Below are positions 53,496-62,384 of a stretch of DNA of 64,000 nucleotides, in pieces. Source of the DNA: Oryzicola mucosus (GTDB lineage Bacteria > Pseudomonadota > Alphaproteobacteria > Rhizobiales > Rhizobiaceae). A program made the position numbers and the translations under genes. The notes below the pieces were generated by a model, which saw nothing but the letters and a program-made list of their open reading frames with translations, was not told the DNA's origin and searched no databases. Each line of letters begins with the position of its first letter. Position 1 is the first letter of the stretch. Where the stretch lies: assembly GCF_014534685.1 (NCBI RefSeq), contig NZ_JACVVX010000009.1, forward strand, positions 62,001-126,000, in the 5' to 3' direction.

Positions 53496-54917
53496 TCATA
53501 GGTCGCCGATCAAGCGCCAAGCGTCCCACAGGAGGGCTAGGATAGGATCTGCAACGGCCATCACTCCGGCGGGATAGACTACCCACAGAAGTGCACCAAT
53601 CAGCACAACATAGACTGCCAGCACTGGGATAATTGAGACTCGATAAACCCGTCGGGCTCGATAAATTGGCCGGGTGACCAGCTCAGCCCACTGTTTGTCA
53701 GACATGAAGGCGTAAAGGCGCTGCCGCCATTGCGCGCGAACTTGCTTGGCGAGGACATCAAATCGCCAATTGGAAAGCACAGTGGTCAGTAAGCTCGCAA
53801 ACAGCAGCGCCGCCGCACCCAAAGAGGCAATATTCACAGCAGAGGAGTTCGTTGTGGCCGAGCGCAAAGCAAATGCCGCACCCGCGATAGCTGCATCTCG
53901 CCAGAGAGCAGACAAAAGATCGCGCGTGGCCGTCTGCGATCGCGCAACCTCGTCCTGCAGGGCCTTTCGGAGATCACCCAAGGATTTGATTGCTTCCTTG
54001 CTGTCGTCCTGTAGATGGAAGGCAAATGCCTCGCGTGCGCTAGCCAGCGCGTGGTCCAGGACACCTCTGAGGCCAACGGGCCATTTGGCACTGTCTGGCC
54101 AATACAAAGCCAAGTGATTGTTGAGCAGGTGGAACTTCGTCTCGGTGTCACGCCGTTGGTCGTAAACCCATCGTACCGCTTCCGTGACAACATCAAAAAG
54201 CTGAAATTGCGGTTCGCTGAGATCAACATCGCCGAAGGCAGACCTGGCGCCTTTCAGCACGACCTGTTTGCTCGCGTCTGATGTTCGAATTTCAGTTGGC
54301 AGGCAAAAGATCAGGTTCCTCACGGCGGCTTCTTTCCAAGCGGAGAAAACGCCTGAGCTCTCGTCACCCGGGACGATCAGGTACCAAGGTCGGATGTCGA
54401 TCGGAGCTGATTGATAGCTCTGGTCTCGAACCAATCTGCGTGGGCTGTCGAAGATGTCTTCTAGGCGTTTTTGATCGACCGCGCTGCCCCATGTAGAATA
54501 GACGCATGATCTCGTGGCAAACGGCAAAAACTCCTCGGCGACCCATATTTTGCGAGCGGTAAGCATTAACTCGGGATCACCTAGGGCCGCTTCGAAGCCT
54601 GCTCGGGTAACGAAGTATGCCGCGTCGGCTTCGACCCTCTTCGTTAACCTGACCGAGACAGCTTCGCACTCTATGCTCGACACATCCCCATTTGCGAGGT
54701 CGATCTCCCCGCTGATCTCCCCAAACACGGCCAGCGTTCCTTGCTTGGTCAAAGCCAACGTCGAAGCCAATTCAGAAATCCGATTGAAATCCTCAACGGC
54801 AATGTTTGGGACCTGATCGACTCGGCACACCGATGTCGTCTCGGCAAAAACCGCACCTTCCGATGCGGCCATCCGCTGAAACAGGATACCGAGTTCGATC
54901 ATCTCCTGGAGCGTCAT
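53496..54917 (-). CDS. Membrane protein of the defence-like trio
   Basis: 473 aa. Residues 1-340 are soluble (Cys/Trp-rich parts such as FLPFATRSCVYSTWGSAVDQKR and DIRPWYLIVPGDESSGVFSAW), followed by a helical stretch (KSLGDLRKALQDEVARSQTATRDLL). The C-terminal third has two pairs of hydrophobic segments (AAIAGAAFALRSA / AALLFASLLTTVLSNW and VSIIPVLAVYVVLIGALLWVV / MAVADPILALLW). No family recognised. A large sensor-like head with a C-terminal membrane domain fits an abortive-infection membrane effector, by inference. Start overlaps the upstream gene end (ATGA). Confidence 0.6.
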   Translation of the reverse strand: MTLQEMIELGILFQRMAASEGAVFAETTSVCRVDQVPNIAVEDFNRISELASTLALTKQGTLAVFGEISGEIDLANGDVSSIECEAVSVRLTKRVEADAAYFVTRAGFEAALGDPELMLTARKIWVAEEFLPFATRSCVYSTWGSAVDQKRLEDIFDSPRRLVRDQSYQSAPIDIRPWYLIVPGDESSGVFSAWKEAAVRNLIFCLPTEIRTSDASKQVVLKGARSAFGDVDLSEPQFQLFDVVTEAVRWVYDQRRDTETKFHLLNNHLALYWPDSAKWPVGLRGVLDHALASAREAFAFHLQDDSKEAIKSLGDLRKALQDEVARSQTATRDLLSALWRDAAIAGAAFALRSATTNSSAVNIASLGAAALLFASLLTTVLSNWRFDVLAKQVRAQWRQRLYAFMSDKQWAELVTRPIYRARRVYRVSIIPVLAVYVVLIGALLWVVYPAGVMAVADPILALLWDAWRLIGDL

Positions 54918-55900
54918 AGGTTCGTCAATCGGCTAGTCGTGATGGTGATAACAGTACCCGCAGCCGTCGTTGCGGTTTTCACAGTATCCGAGGCCTGCTC
55001 CGGTACGTCGATCTTCACTCCCTCCGCAGTCTTATACTTCTGCGGACGCAGCTTTTTCACTGCGCCTTTGTCGAACTTGAAGACCTCGCCTTCAATGCCT
55101 TTTTTGGCCAGCCCTTTGTCGAAACTGGCCCGCACCGCAGCGCTGCCATGTGCGCCGAAAAACTCGGCGAAGAACTCGGCGGCATCGAACTTATCGCGCT
55201 TCTGGACCGTATCGTAGTACCGATCACGCACATTCTGCGTGATATCATTCGGCAAATCGTTCTGATGATTCTTTACCACCTCAACGACCAGCGCCTCGAC
55301 GGCTTGAGTCATTTGCTTGTCATCGAAGAGTCGCTTGCATGCAAGAAATCCACGGAAGAAATCGGTGATCTCGTGACGAACGGTTTTGTCGACAACAACG
55401 ATGTTGTCATCGCCATCGACAATCTCGATCAAGGCAGACTTTTGCAGCGCGTCAGCCGACTTCGTGAACGAATTCGCGATTGCTTTCAGGATCGCCTTTG
55501 CATCTTCTGTAATGTCGTAGGTAACTGCCTCTTCATGGTCGTATTTCAGCACGGACAACAGCTTGCGTTGGCCGGTGACCAACGTCATCAAGATCATCAC
55601 GCCTGGCTTGATGCGCTTGTCTCTAGCCGCGTGAAATGTCTGCGCAAGCGTTTTTGACACCGGTACGAACTGGCTTTCGTCGTTCAAGACCTGCTTCAGC
55701 AGTGTCCTGGTTATGGAACCGTCGGCGAAGATGAACCGGTTTCCCCGTAACGTCTCCATCGCCCTCTCGAGGAAGAAATCCTCGAAATTTCCGATGGGCG
55801 TCTCATCGAGCAAGATCGGCTCATCGTTACGATGATGAACGACATGAAAAATGAACTTGTCGATCGAGAGATTTTCGATCTCTTCCTCTGATAACTGCAT
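54914..55900 (-). CDS. Nucleoid-associated (NdpA/YejK-like) protein
   Basis: 328 aa. IDKFIFHVVHHRNDEPILLDETPIGNFEDFFLERAMETLRGNRF matches the start of the 37-kDa nucleoid-associated family, as does KPGVMILMTLVTGQRKLLSVLKYDHEEAVTYD. The rest is helical with a Lys-rich C-terminal region (VFKFDKGAVKKLRPQKYKT). It probably binds DNA. Being the first gene of an operon with a membrane protein and a nuclease suggests that it is a DNA sensor rather than a housekeeping protein. Confidence 0.75.
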   Translation of the reverse strand: MQLSEEEIENLSIDKFIFHVVHHRNDEPILLDETPIGNFEDFFLERAMETLRGNRFIFADGSITRTLLKQVLNDESQFVPVSKTLAQTFHAARDKRIKPGVMILMTLVTGQRKLLSVLKYDHEEAVTYDITEDAKAILKAIANSFTKSADALQKSALIEIVDGDDNIVVVDKTVRHEITDFFRGFLACKRLFDDKQMTQAVEALVVEVVKNHQNDLPNDITQNVRDRYYDTVQKRDKFDAAEFFAEFFGAHGSAAVRASFDKGLAKKGIEGEVFKFDKGAVKKLRPQKYKTAEGVKIDVPEQASDTVKTATTAAGTVITITTSRLTNL

Positions 55901-56359
55901 TTACTTCCCCCAATGAAATCACAAGAAGCGCAAGCTATCGATTCCGCCCAGGAACGCAATTCGTTCGTTTTTTGTTCTATCATGTGCCGGAGGCGTCGTG
56001 AAGGCTTCCGCCTAGCGCCAAGGTGGTGTGTTATGACGGAAGCCTTTGACAGGCTCGCCAGGGCAGGAAAGCCCACCTGCATCAGCGCGATCCCGCCATG
56101 CCAGCAAAATGCCGGTCTTTCTGTCCGCTTGTGACGCTAGGCGGTAGTAAGCGTCCCAAAAGCTGTCACTCCGTTCTTCACCCCTACCCCGTTCCGACTA
56201 TGGTTCGATCAGGAGTGGCGATTAGACGATTGAGCCGAACACCTGAATTGCGCCATTTTCAACCATCAACTCGACGCCCGATTCTTGAACGTGCGTTCAG
56301 CGCGGCGATTGCGTCCACATTAGCCTTGCTTGGTCACCGCGTTGACCTGTCAACAAGCA
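55901..56359. other. Intergenic region upstream of the defence-like trio
   Basis: About 460 bp between the XRE gene and the nucleoid-associated-like gene, both on the minus strand. It should hold the operon promoter. An open frame on the plus strand runs through it into the XRE gene antisense and is not credible. Confidence 0.4.
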
Positions 56360-56608
56360 TTAGTTCTCTCCGTCACCGGATGGCTTCCCGAAACGAACCC
56401 CAGCACCGCCACCATTCTCTGCTATCAGTACAATTCCTGCTGCTTCCAATGCTCTTCGGATTGAAATTAGACTATTACGGTGTGGGATCCGAGCGCCACG
56501 CTCAAAGTCAACAACCGTTGCGCGTGAGACGGCTGCCGCACTTGCAAGTTCGTCTTGGCTCCAACCCAACATCGCACGAGCGCCTCTGCATTGCTCTACT
56601 GAAATCAT
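56360..56608 (-). CDS. XRE-family HTH regulator
   Basis: 82 aa. CRGARAMLGWSQDELASAAAVSRATVVDFERGARIPHRNSLISIRRALEAAGI is a complete Cro/CI-type HTH covering most of the protein, ending with ENGGGAGVRF. No partner toxin lies next to it. It could repress the downstream trio, whose first gene starts 460 bp away, or only itself. Confidence 0.8.
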   Translation of the reverse strand: MISVEQCRGARAMLGWSQDELASAAAVSRATVVDFERGARIPHRNSLISIRRALEAAGIVLIAENGGGAGVRFGKPSGDGEN

Positions 56609-56752
56609 CCTATTTGTCGGAATTCATCATTTTATTTGACATCAATCGTGGTTCACGCATAAATTGCTCTCAGTGGTCGCTCATGCGGCCGAACGAGGTG
56701 CGCTAACACCTCCTTCGGCCTGACCACGATCAAGCTTTAGGGAGCTCGGATC

Positions 56753-57382
56753 ATGGCTGATTCCGACAATACCACTTCTTTGCCTTTCGTCACCTATGGG
56801 GTGCGAAGGAAGAGACGTGCTGTGGATGACAAGGGAACAGCGAGCGCCCACGGTTCCGCACGCTCGACTGAACCCGTGGAACCTGCGGTTGCGCTGTTAC
56901 TGGATTGGCAGCAGGCTCATCGTGAAGCTACGCTTCTGTGCCGGCTGCAGCAGCGGCTCGAAACGCGGGTGATGCGGCGGCTTGGATCGCCGCCATCCCA
57001 TGCTGGCGAAGCGGCGGACACGCCCTGCCCTGTCTCGACATCACCAGATCATCAATCCTCGCTCGACGCATTGGACATCGACCCCGGCTATGCCCGGGTC
57101 CGTGCGGCAGAGCTTCAGGCGATGGAGGCGGAGGAGCGATGCCTTGAGGCGGTTGCCGTCACTCTTGCCCAGTCAATCGAGGGGGTGATCGCCAAGCTGA
57201 GGGTCATCGTCGGCAGCAGCGAGACTGCGGGCAGAGCGTCGGAGTATCCCTGGCCGCAGGTGAAATCCGTTCTGTCGGACCTCACCCGCCTGATGGATGA
57301 AGCGGCGCAAGCCCAGACGTCTGCCGAGACCAGTCCAGGCGCCGACACCGACATGGCCACAGGGCGGCGAAGCTTGGTCTGA
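56753..57382 (+). CDS. Hypothetical protein
   Basis: 209 aa from the ATG after TTAGGGAGCTCGGATC. The N-terminus is charged and disordered (YGVRRKRRAVDDKG). Two helical segments (ALLLDWQQAHREATLLCRLQQRLETRVMRRL and RVRAAELQAMEAEERCLEAVAVTLAQSIEGVIAKL) could form a coiled coil. No family recognised and no enzymatic motif. It stands alone upstream of the ehu-like operon with a different ribosome-binding style; probably accessory cargo. Confidence 0.5.
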   Translation: MADSDNTTSLPFVTYGVRRKRRAVDDKGTASAHGSARSTEPVEPAVALLLDWQQAHREATLLCRLQQRLETRVMRRLGSPPSHAGEAADTPCPVSTSPDHQSSLDALDIDPGYARVRAAELQAMEAEERCLEAVAVTLAQSIEGVIAKLRVIVGSSETAGRASEYPWPQVKSVLSDLTRLMDEAAQAQTSAETSPGADTDMATGRRSLV

Positions 57383-57535
57383 CCGCATGGCAGGCGGCCA
57401 CGTGGAGGCGCGCGCGGGCGGAGAAGAAGTGCCTGATACCGCGAGGGGAACCCCCCAGGGCCGGCATCGCAATCGGGGCGAGCTTGGGGGCTACCCTGCC
57501 CTTTCCAAATCAAAACACCACAATGGGAGATGAGA

Positions 57536-58474
57536 ATGACTGTGAGGAAAGCTGTGCTGCGCGGGGTGCAAGGGCTGCGGCGGCTGGGTCTGCGGCGGCA
57601 GGGGTTGATCGGGTTGATGGCACTGGTGGCGATGCTGCTCAACCTGCCGCACGGCTCGGCTCTGGCCGAGACGACCAAGGAGCGTGTCTTGCGCGAGGGC
57701 AAGATCGTCATCGGCATCCACAACCGTGCGCCATGGGGCTTTCGCGATGAAGCCACCGGACAGGCAACGGGTTGGCATCCCGATCTGTTGCGTGCAGCCT
57801 TTGCCGAGCTTGGCGTCAAAGACCTCGATATCAGGGTAACCGAGTTCGGCGCGCTGATCCCCGGGCTTCTGGCCGGCCGGTTCGATGCGGTAGCCTCCGG
57901 CCTGGCCATCACGCCGGAGCGCTGTCTTCAGGTCGCCTTCGGCGCGCCCGACCTGAAAGTGCCCGATGCCGCCATCGTAGTGGCCGGCAATCCAAAGCAG
58001 GTGCATGGCTTTGCCGATATCGTCGGCAACAGCGAGATCGTCATGGGAGCGGGTCGTGGCAGCGTGTCGGTGAAGAACGCGACGGCAGCCGGTGTGCCGG
58101 AGGACCGCATGCTGCTGTTCCCCGATATCGAATCCAACGTGTCTGCCCTGCGCGCCGGCCGCGTCGATGTCGCTGTTTTGTCCTCGCCCACGGTGATCGG
58201 CCTGCTCTCGGGTGAGAAGGCAAAGGGACTGGAACGCGCCACACCGTTCGTGACCACCGACGAGCAGGCGAACTACGCAGCCGTCGCCTTCCGCACCGGG
58301 GATGAGGATCTGCGCGCGCTTTATGACGAGCAGCTGGCAGCACTCAAGCAGGACGGCACGGTTGCCGCCATCATGGCCAGATACGGCTTTGGCACGCCCG
58401 AGGCCGTGCCGGACAGCGTTACTGCCCAAAAGCTCTGTGATGGTGCCGCTGGCAAGCCGGGTGCCGGCAAATGA
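57536..58474 (+). CDS. ehuB: ABC transporter substrate-binding protein, ectoine/hydroxyectoine EhuB-like
   Basis: 312 aa from ATG 57536, six bases after GGGAG; the ATG at 57530 touches the ribosome-binding site. A long signal peptide ends near ALAET. KIVIGIHNRAPWGFRDEATGQATGWHPDLLRAAFAELGV is a family-3 amino-acid-binding protein opening, and EhuB proteins have the same NxAPWGFR-type start. It is followed by two permeases, an ATPase and a DoeB-like deacetylase, so ectoine or a related diaminobutyrate derivative is the most likely ligand. Other polar amino acids remain possible. Confidence 0.75.
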   Translation: MTVRKAVLRGVQGLRRLGLRRQGLIGLMALVAMLLNLPHGSALAETTKERVLREGKIVIGIHNRAPWGFRDEATGQATGWHPDLLRAAFAELGVKDLDIRVTEFGALIPGLLAGRFDAVASGLAITPERCLQVAFGAPDLKVPDAAIVVAGNPKQVHGFADIVGNSEIVMGAGRGSVSVKNATAAGVPEDRMLLFPDIESNVSALRAGRVDVAVLSSPTVIGLLSGEKAKGLERATPFVTTDEQANYAAVAFRTGDEDLRALYDEQLAALKQDGTVAAIMARYGFGTPEAVPDSVTAQKLCDGAAGKPGAGK

Positions 58475-59130
58475 GCGTGCTCGACATCTGGCTTGGCATC
58501 CTTCAGGGGTTCCGGGTCACCGCATCGGTCACGCTCTACGGCCTGCTCTTTGCCATCCCCTTCGGTCTGGTGTTCGGGGTCGCGCAGTATCTGATCACGG
58601 GTCCGGCACGGCTTCTCGTCACTGGGATCATCGAGTTCTGGCGCAGTTCGGCCGTCATCATCCTGCTGTTCGTCTTCTACTATGCCCTGCCAGTGATCGG
58701 CCTGATGTTCTCGGCCATGACCGTCAGCGCCATGGTGCTGGGGTTGAACATCGGCGGCTATGCCAGCCAGGCCGTCAGGGCGGGACTGCAATCGCTCGAC
58801 CGGGGGCAGAAAGAAGCAGGACAGGCGCTCGGGCTGTCGCGGCCGACCATCCTGCTTTTGATCGAACTGCCGCAGGCTCTGGTGACGATGAGCCCGACCT
58901 TCATCAACCAGATCATCCAGCTGGTGAAGGCGACATCGCTGGTCTCGCTGGTGACCCTGACCGACATGACCTTCCGCGCCAAGGAGATTTCTCAGATCGA
59001 ATACGACCCCGTACCGATCTATCTCTCGCTGCTCTTGGCCTACTTCGTCGTCTGCTATCCCATCGCCCTTTTGGGGCGTCAGGTCGAAAGCCGGGTCGGC
59101 CCGGCACGGGAGATCAGCGGTGGGCTTTGA
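58471..59130 (+). CDS. ehuC: Amino-acid-type ABC transporter permease (EhuC-like)
   Basis: 219 aa with about five membrane segments. FWRSSAVIILLFVFYYALP at the N-terminal side and EAGQALGLSRPTILLLIELPQALVTMSPTFINQIIQLVKATSLVSLV contain the EAA loop (A-x-x-LGLS) and the NQxIQLxKxTSLxS stretch of HisMQ-type permeases. ATGA overlap with ehuB. It forms a heterodimer with the next permease. Confidence 0.85.
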   Translation: MSVLDIWLGILQGFRVTASVTLYGLLFAIPFGLVFGVAQYLITGPARLLVTGIIEFWRSSAVIILLFVFYYALPVIGLMFSAMTVSAMVLGLNIGGYASQAVRAGLQSLDRGQKEAGQALGLSRPTILLLIELPQALVTMSPTFINQIIQLVKATSLVSLVTLTDMTFRAKEISQIEYDPVPIYLSLLLAYFVVCYPIALLGRQVESRVGPAREISGGL

Positions 59131-59779
59131 TATCGACTTCGCTCTCTCGACGCTACCGACCATTCTCAGCGCCATCGGCATGACCTTGCTGGTGGCAGCC
59201 GTCAGCTGTGTTGGAGCAGCTGCCATCGGATTTGGCTTTGAGATCACCCGGCGCTCGGGCGGTGTCATGGGTTATGCCGTGCGCTTCCTGATCGACTTCA
59301 TCAGAGCAACCCCGGTGCTGGTCTGGCTGTATTGCCTGTACTTCATCCTGCCCTTCTACGGCGTTCGCCTCAGCGCCCTTGCCGTCGGCATTATCGGTCT
59401 CAGCGTCTACTTCAGCGGCTATCTCTCCGAAGTCTTCAAGGCAGGCATCGATGCCATCCCCAGGGGACAGGCGGAGGCAGCCAGAGCCTTGGGGCTGGGC
59501 CGGATGGATATGACAGTGTTCGTCATCGCGCCGCAGATGCTGCGCAACATCGCAGCACCCATGGGCAACTACTTCGTCTCGATCCTCAAGGCGACGCCCT
59601 ATCTCGCCGTGCTGGCGGTCCCCGAGATGCTGGGCCGTGCCTTCGACATCGCCTCGGAGACCTATCGCTATGCCGAGCCGCTGACCGTGGCAGGCCTGAT
59701 CTTCCTCGGACTGGCGCTGATCATCTCGCAAGCCATCAAGCGGCTGGAGAGCCGATTGCTCAGGCCGATGCGCCGGTAG
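59120..59779 (+). CDS. ehuD: Amino-acid-type ABC transporter permease (EhuD-like)
   Basis: 219 aa from a GTG start preceded by CGGGAG and overlapping ehuC by 11 bases. IDFIRATPVLVWLYCLYFILPFYGVRLS and QAEAARALGLGRMDMTVFVIAPQMLRNIAAPMGNYFVSILKATPYLAVL show the same EAA-loop architecture as its partner. The pair makes the membrane channel of the ABC importer. Confidence 0.85.
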   Translation: MGFDIDFALSTLPTILSAIGMTLLVAAVSCVGAAAIGFGFEITRRSGGVMGYAVRFLIDFIRATPVLVWLYCLYFILPFYGVRLSALAVGIIGLSVYFSGYLSEVFKAGIDAIPRGQAEAARALGLGRMDMTVFVIAPQMLRNIAAPMGNYFVSILKATPYLAVLAVPEMLGRAFDIASETYRYAEPLTVAGLIFLGLALIISQAIKRLESRLLRPMRR

Positions 59780-60101
59780 GGGCGGTGACGATATCGCCTT
59801 CGGCGGGCTGTCGACCGCCTGCGTTTCATCTTCCCCAGCGGAATGATCCGCTGACGGATAGAGGCGGCGTCAGGACAAGCACCGACCCAGGACCGGCAAA
59901 GTGGCGCCCAGCGAAGACTGACGCCGCAGACAGCGGCCAACGCAGAACCCGGGACTGCGCCGCGACCACGATCAACGAAGAGGATGAGGCGAGCCGCACC
60001 TGGCTGGACAAGTCATCATTCGACCGCGCCGACCGTCGTTGAGCACGGCTCACCCCGTTCCAGTCATTCCACCACATCACCCAAACAATGCAGAGAGACC
60101 T
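59780..60101. other. Unusually long gap inside the ehu-like operon
   Basis: About 320 bp between the second permease and the ATPase, where such operons normally overlap. No motif-bearing gene was found. It may be a degraded gene or an added promoter region. Confidence 0.4.
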
Positions 60102-60860
60102 ATGCCACAGACCGACAAAACCCCTGCCGTGCACGCCGTTCAGATCGCTGCCCTCAACAAGTGGTATGGCACCTTCCACGTTCTGAGGGATGTCAGCCTG
60201 ACCGTGCCCAACGGCTCCCGCATCGTGGTCTGCGGGCCATCGGGATCCGGCAAATCAACCCTGATCCGCTGCATCAATGGGCTTGAAGCCTACCAGCAGG
60301 GAACCGTGATGCTGGGTGCGACCCGCCTGGGCGAGAATGCCAGGGAGACCACCCTTGCCCGCAGGCAGACCGGCATGGTGTTCCAGAACTTCAACCTGTT
60401 TCCCCATCTGACCGTGCTGTCCAACTGTACGCTCGCCCTCAGACGGGTGTTGGGCATGGTGCGGCATGAGGCGGAAGGCCTCGCCCGTCATCATCTGGAT
60501 AAGGTGCGCATTCCCGAACAGGCCAACAAATATCCAGCCCAGCTCTCCGGTGGGCAGCAGCAGCGTGTCGCCATCGCACGGGCGCTGTGCATGAACCCGC
60601 GCCTGATGCTGTTCGATGAGCCGACCTCCGCACTCGATCCCGAGATGATCAAGGAGGTGCTCGACGTCATGACCGGACTGGCCAATGAGGGCATGACGAT
60701 GATCTGCGTCACCCATGAGATGGGCTTTGCCCGTGAGGTCGCCGACCAGGTCGTGTTCATGGACCAGGGCAGCATCGTCGAGCAGGCGTCGCCCTCGACC
60801 TTCTTCACCACCCCCGGCCATCCGCGTGCCCGCAGCTTCCTCAACACCTTGCTGCATTGA
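60102..60860 (+). CDS. ehuA: Amino-acid-type ABC transporter ATPase (EhuA-like)
   Basis: 252 aa from ATG 60102 after AGAGAGACCT; upstream in-frame codons lack a ribosome-binding site. Walker [12 protein letters not shown]-loop [14 protein letters not shown], signature [15 protein letters not shown], Walker [15 protein letters not shown] and H-loop [11 protein letters not shown] are all intact, in the polar-amino-acid (GlnQ/HisP) arrangement. It energises import by the two permeases. Confidence 0.9.
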   Translation: MPQTDKTPAVHAVQIAALNKWYGTFHVLRDVSLTVPNGSRIVVCGPSGSGKSTLIRCINGLEAYQQGTVMLGATRLGENARETTLARRQTGMVFQNFNLFPHLTVLSNCTLALRRVLGMVRHEAEGLARHHLDKVRIPEQANKYPAQLSGGQQQRVAIARALCMNPRLMLFDEPTSALDPEMIKEVLDVMTGLANEGMTMICVTHEMGFAREVADQVVFMDQGSIVEQASPSTFFTTPGHPRARSFLNTLLH

Positions 60861-60876
60861 GGGGAGAGACAAAAGA

Positions 60877-61884
60877 ATGGCGAGCACGACCCGCATCTGG
60901 ACCGATGTCGACTTCGACAGGGATGGCAAACAGTTCGGCTGTCTCCGCCTGCCCTTCTCCACCGACCTGTCGGCCTATGGCACCATTCCCATCCCGATCG
61001 TCTGCATCAGGAACGGTACGGGCCCGACCGCCCTGCTCGTCGCCGGCAATCATGGCGACGAGTATGAGGGGCAGGTCGCTCTTGCCAAGCTGGCGCGGCA
61101 GATCGAGGCCTGGGATGTGTCCGGCCGGATCATCCTGCTGCCGGCGCTGAACTCTCCCGCCGTCACCGCAGGCCGACGTGTCTCGCCACTCGACGAGGGC
61201 AACCTCAACCGGATGTTTCCAGGCGACGCCAATGGCACGCCGACCCAGATGATCGCTCACTATGTGACAAAAATCCTCCTGCCCATGTCCAGCATCGTCA
61301 TCGACCTCCACTCAGGCGGGCGATCCTTGCACTACCTGCCCTGTTGCATGATCAGGAGCAGCAGTAGTGACATGGAGACGTCAAAGCTGATCGAACTCAT
61401 GCAAATCTTCGGCGCGCCCTATGGCTCCATCAGTGACGGGTCGGCCGGCGGTGGAGCGACCACGCTGTCCGCCACAGCGCAAGCGCTGGGTGTGCTTGCC
61501 ATCACCACCGAACTCGGCGGCGGTGCATCCCTCTCATCAACGGGCGAAGCGCTGGCCCGGGACGGTACTGTTCGATGCCTGAAGCATCTCGGCATCCTTC
61601 CCAACGCACCAGTAGCGCCAGCCGGGACCACTCGGATCATGCGCGTCAACGGCAAGCAGGCCTTCGCCTACGCGCCGGTGCGCGGCATCTTCGAGCCAAT
61701 GATCGAAATCGGCGATGAGGTTGTCGCAGGCCAATGTGCCGGCTTCCTCCATCCCCTGGATGGACCGGATCAGCCCGTCACGGCAGTTCACTGCGCACAA
61801 TCCGGGCTGGTAGCCTGCCGCAGGGCGCCGGCATTCACGGAAGCCGGCGATTGCCTGTTCAAGCTGTTGTCGGACGCCGATTGA
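60877..61884 (+). CDS. doeB: DoeB-like N2-acetyl-diaminobutyrate deacetylase (succinylglutamate desuccinylase/AstE family)
   Basis: 335 aa from the ATG after GGGGAGAGACAAAAGA. VAGNHGDEYEGQVALAKLARQ (zinc ligands His and Glu in H-x-x-E), NSPAVTAGRRVSPLDEGNLNRMFPG and IDLHSGGRSLHYLPC (third zinc ligand His), with ITTELGGGASLS later (catalytic Glu), are those of AspA/AstE-type deacylases and closest in my memory to DoeB. DoeB removes acetate from N-acetyl-diaminobutyrate in ectoine degradation. The doeA hydrolase is not in the window. Confidence 0.75.
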   Translation: MASTTRIWTDVDFDRDGKQFGCLRLPFSTDLSAYGTIPIPIVCIRNGTGPTALLVAGNHGDEYEGQVALAKLARQIEAWDVSGRIILLPALNSPAVTAGRRVSPLDEGNLNRMFPGDANGTPTQMIAHYVTKILLPMSSIVIDLHSGGRSLHYLPCCMIRSSSSDMETSKLIELMQIFGAPYGSISDGSAGGGATTLSATAQALGVLAITTELGGGASLSSTGEALARDGTVRCLKHLGILPNAPVAPAGTTRIMRVNGKQAFAYAPVRGIFEPMIEIGDEVVAGQCAGFLHPLDGPDQPVTAVHCAQSGLVACRRAPAFTEAGDCLFKLLSDAD

Positions 61885-62091
61885 GGTCCCCAGCCATGGC
61901 GTCTCGCACCGGTTGATGGCTGAGCCCTGGCCGTGAATACGTCTGGCGGCTCGATCTGTCCGACCAACGAAGGGTGTGCGAATTTAGCCACCCCAATTTC
62001 GCACCTGCCCCACGACGTCCTACTTCGCCACCTTGGCCTTCGTCCGCCGCTGACAATCAGCGGCCTCAACGAACCCAAAGGAGGCTCTCTC

Positions 62092-62373
62092 ATGTCACCC
62101 AATCTCGCCGGTCTTCCCCCACGCTACCTGCGGACGCCCGAAGCTGCGCGCTTTCTCAGCCTGTCCGGCCGCACACTGGAAAAGCATCGGACCTACGGGA
62201 CCGGGCCGGCCTACCGCAAGCTTGGCGGCCGCGTTGTCTACTCGATCGACGATCTGCAGGCCTGGGCCAACCGCGGTGCGGTCAGGTCAACCTCCGATCC
62301 GGCCGGGTCGGTACTGCCCGCAAAGCGCCACGCACCGGCGGCTGCAACTCGCACCACTCGTTACACCGGCTGA
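62092..62373 (+). CDS. HTH DNA-binding protein of the replication module
   Basis: 93 aa from the ATG after AAAGGAGG. PPRYLRTPEAARFLSLSGRTLEKHRTYGTGPAYRKLGGRVVYSIDDLQAWAN is an excisionase/MerR-like (HTH_17) domain. In alphaproteobacterial mobile elements such a gene directly precedes the RepA-type initiator, as here, 11 bp away. It probably regulates repA or excision. Confidence 0.83.
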   Translation: MSPNLAGLPPRYLRTPEAARFLSLSGRTLEKHRTYGTGPAYRKLGGRVVYSIDDLQAWANRGAVRSTSDPAGSVLPAKRHAPAAATRTTRYTG

Positions 62374-62384
62374 TCGGCGATTCC

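Noticed and set aside
52346-55900. Kiwa system
   Set aside because: The membrane protein is far larger and differently built than KwaA, and the partner resembles the nucleoid-associated family; the similarity is in layout only.
58321-59268. 315-codon minus-strand open frame across the two permeases
   Set aside because: Antisense and rich in charged residues where the true genes encode membrane segments.
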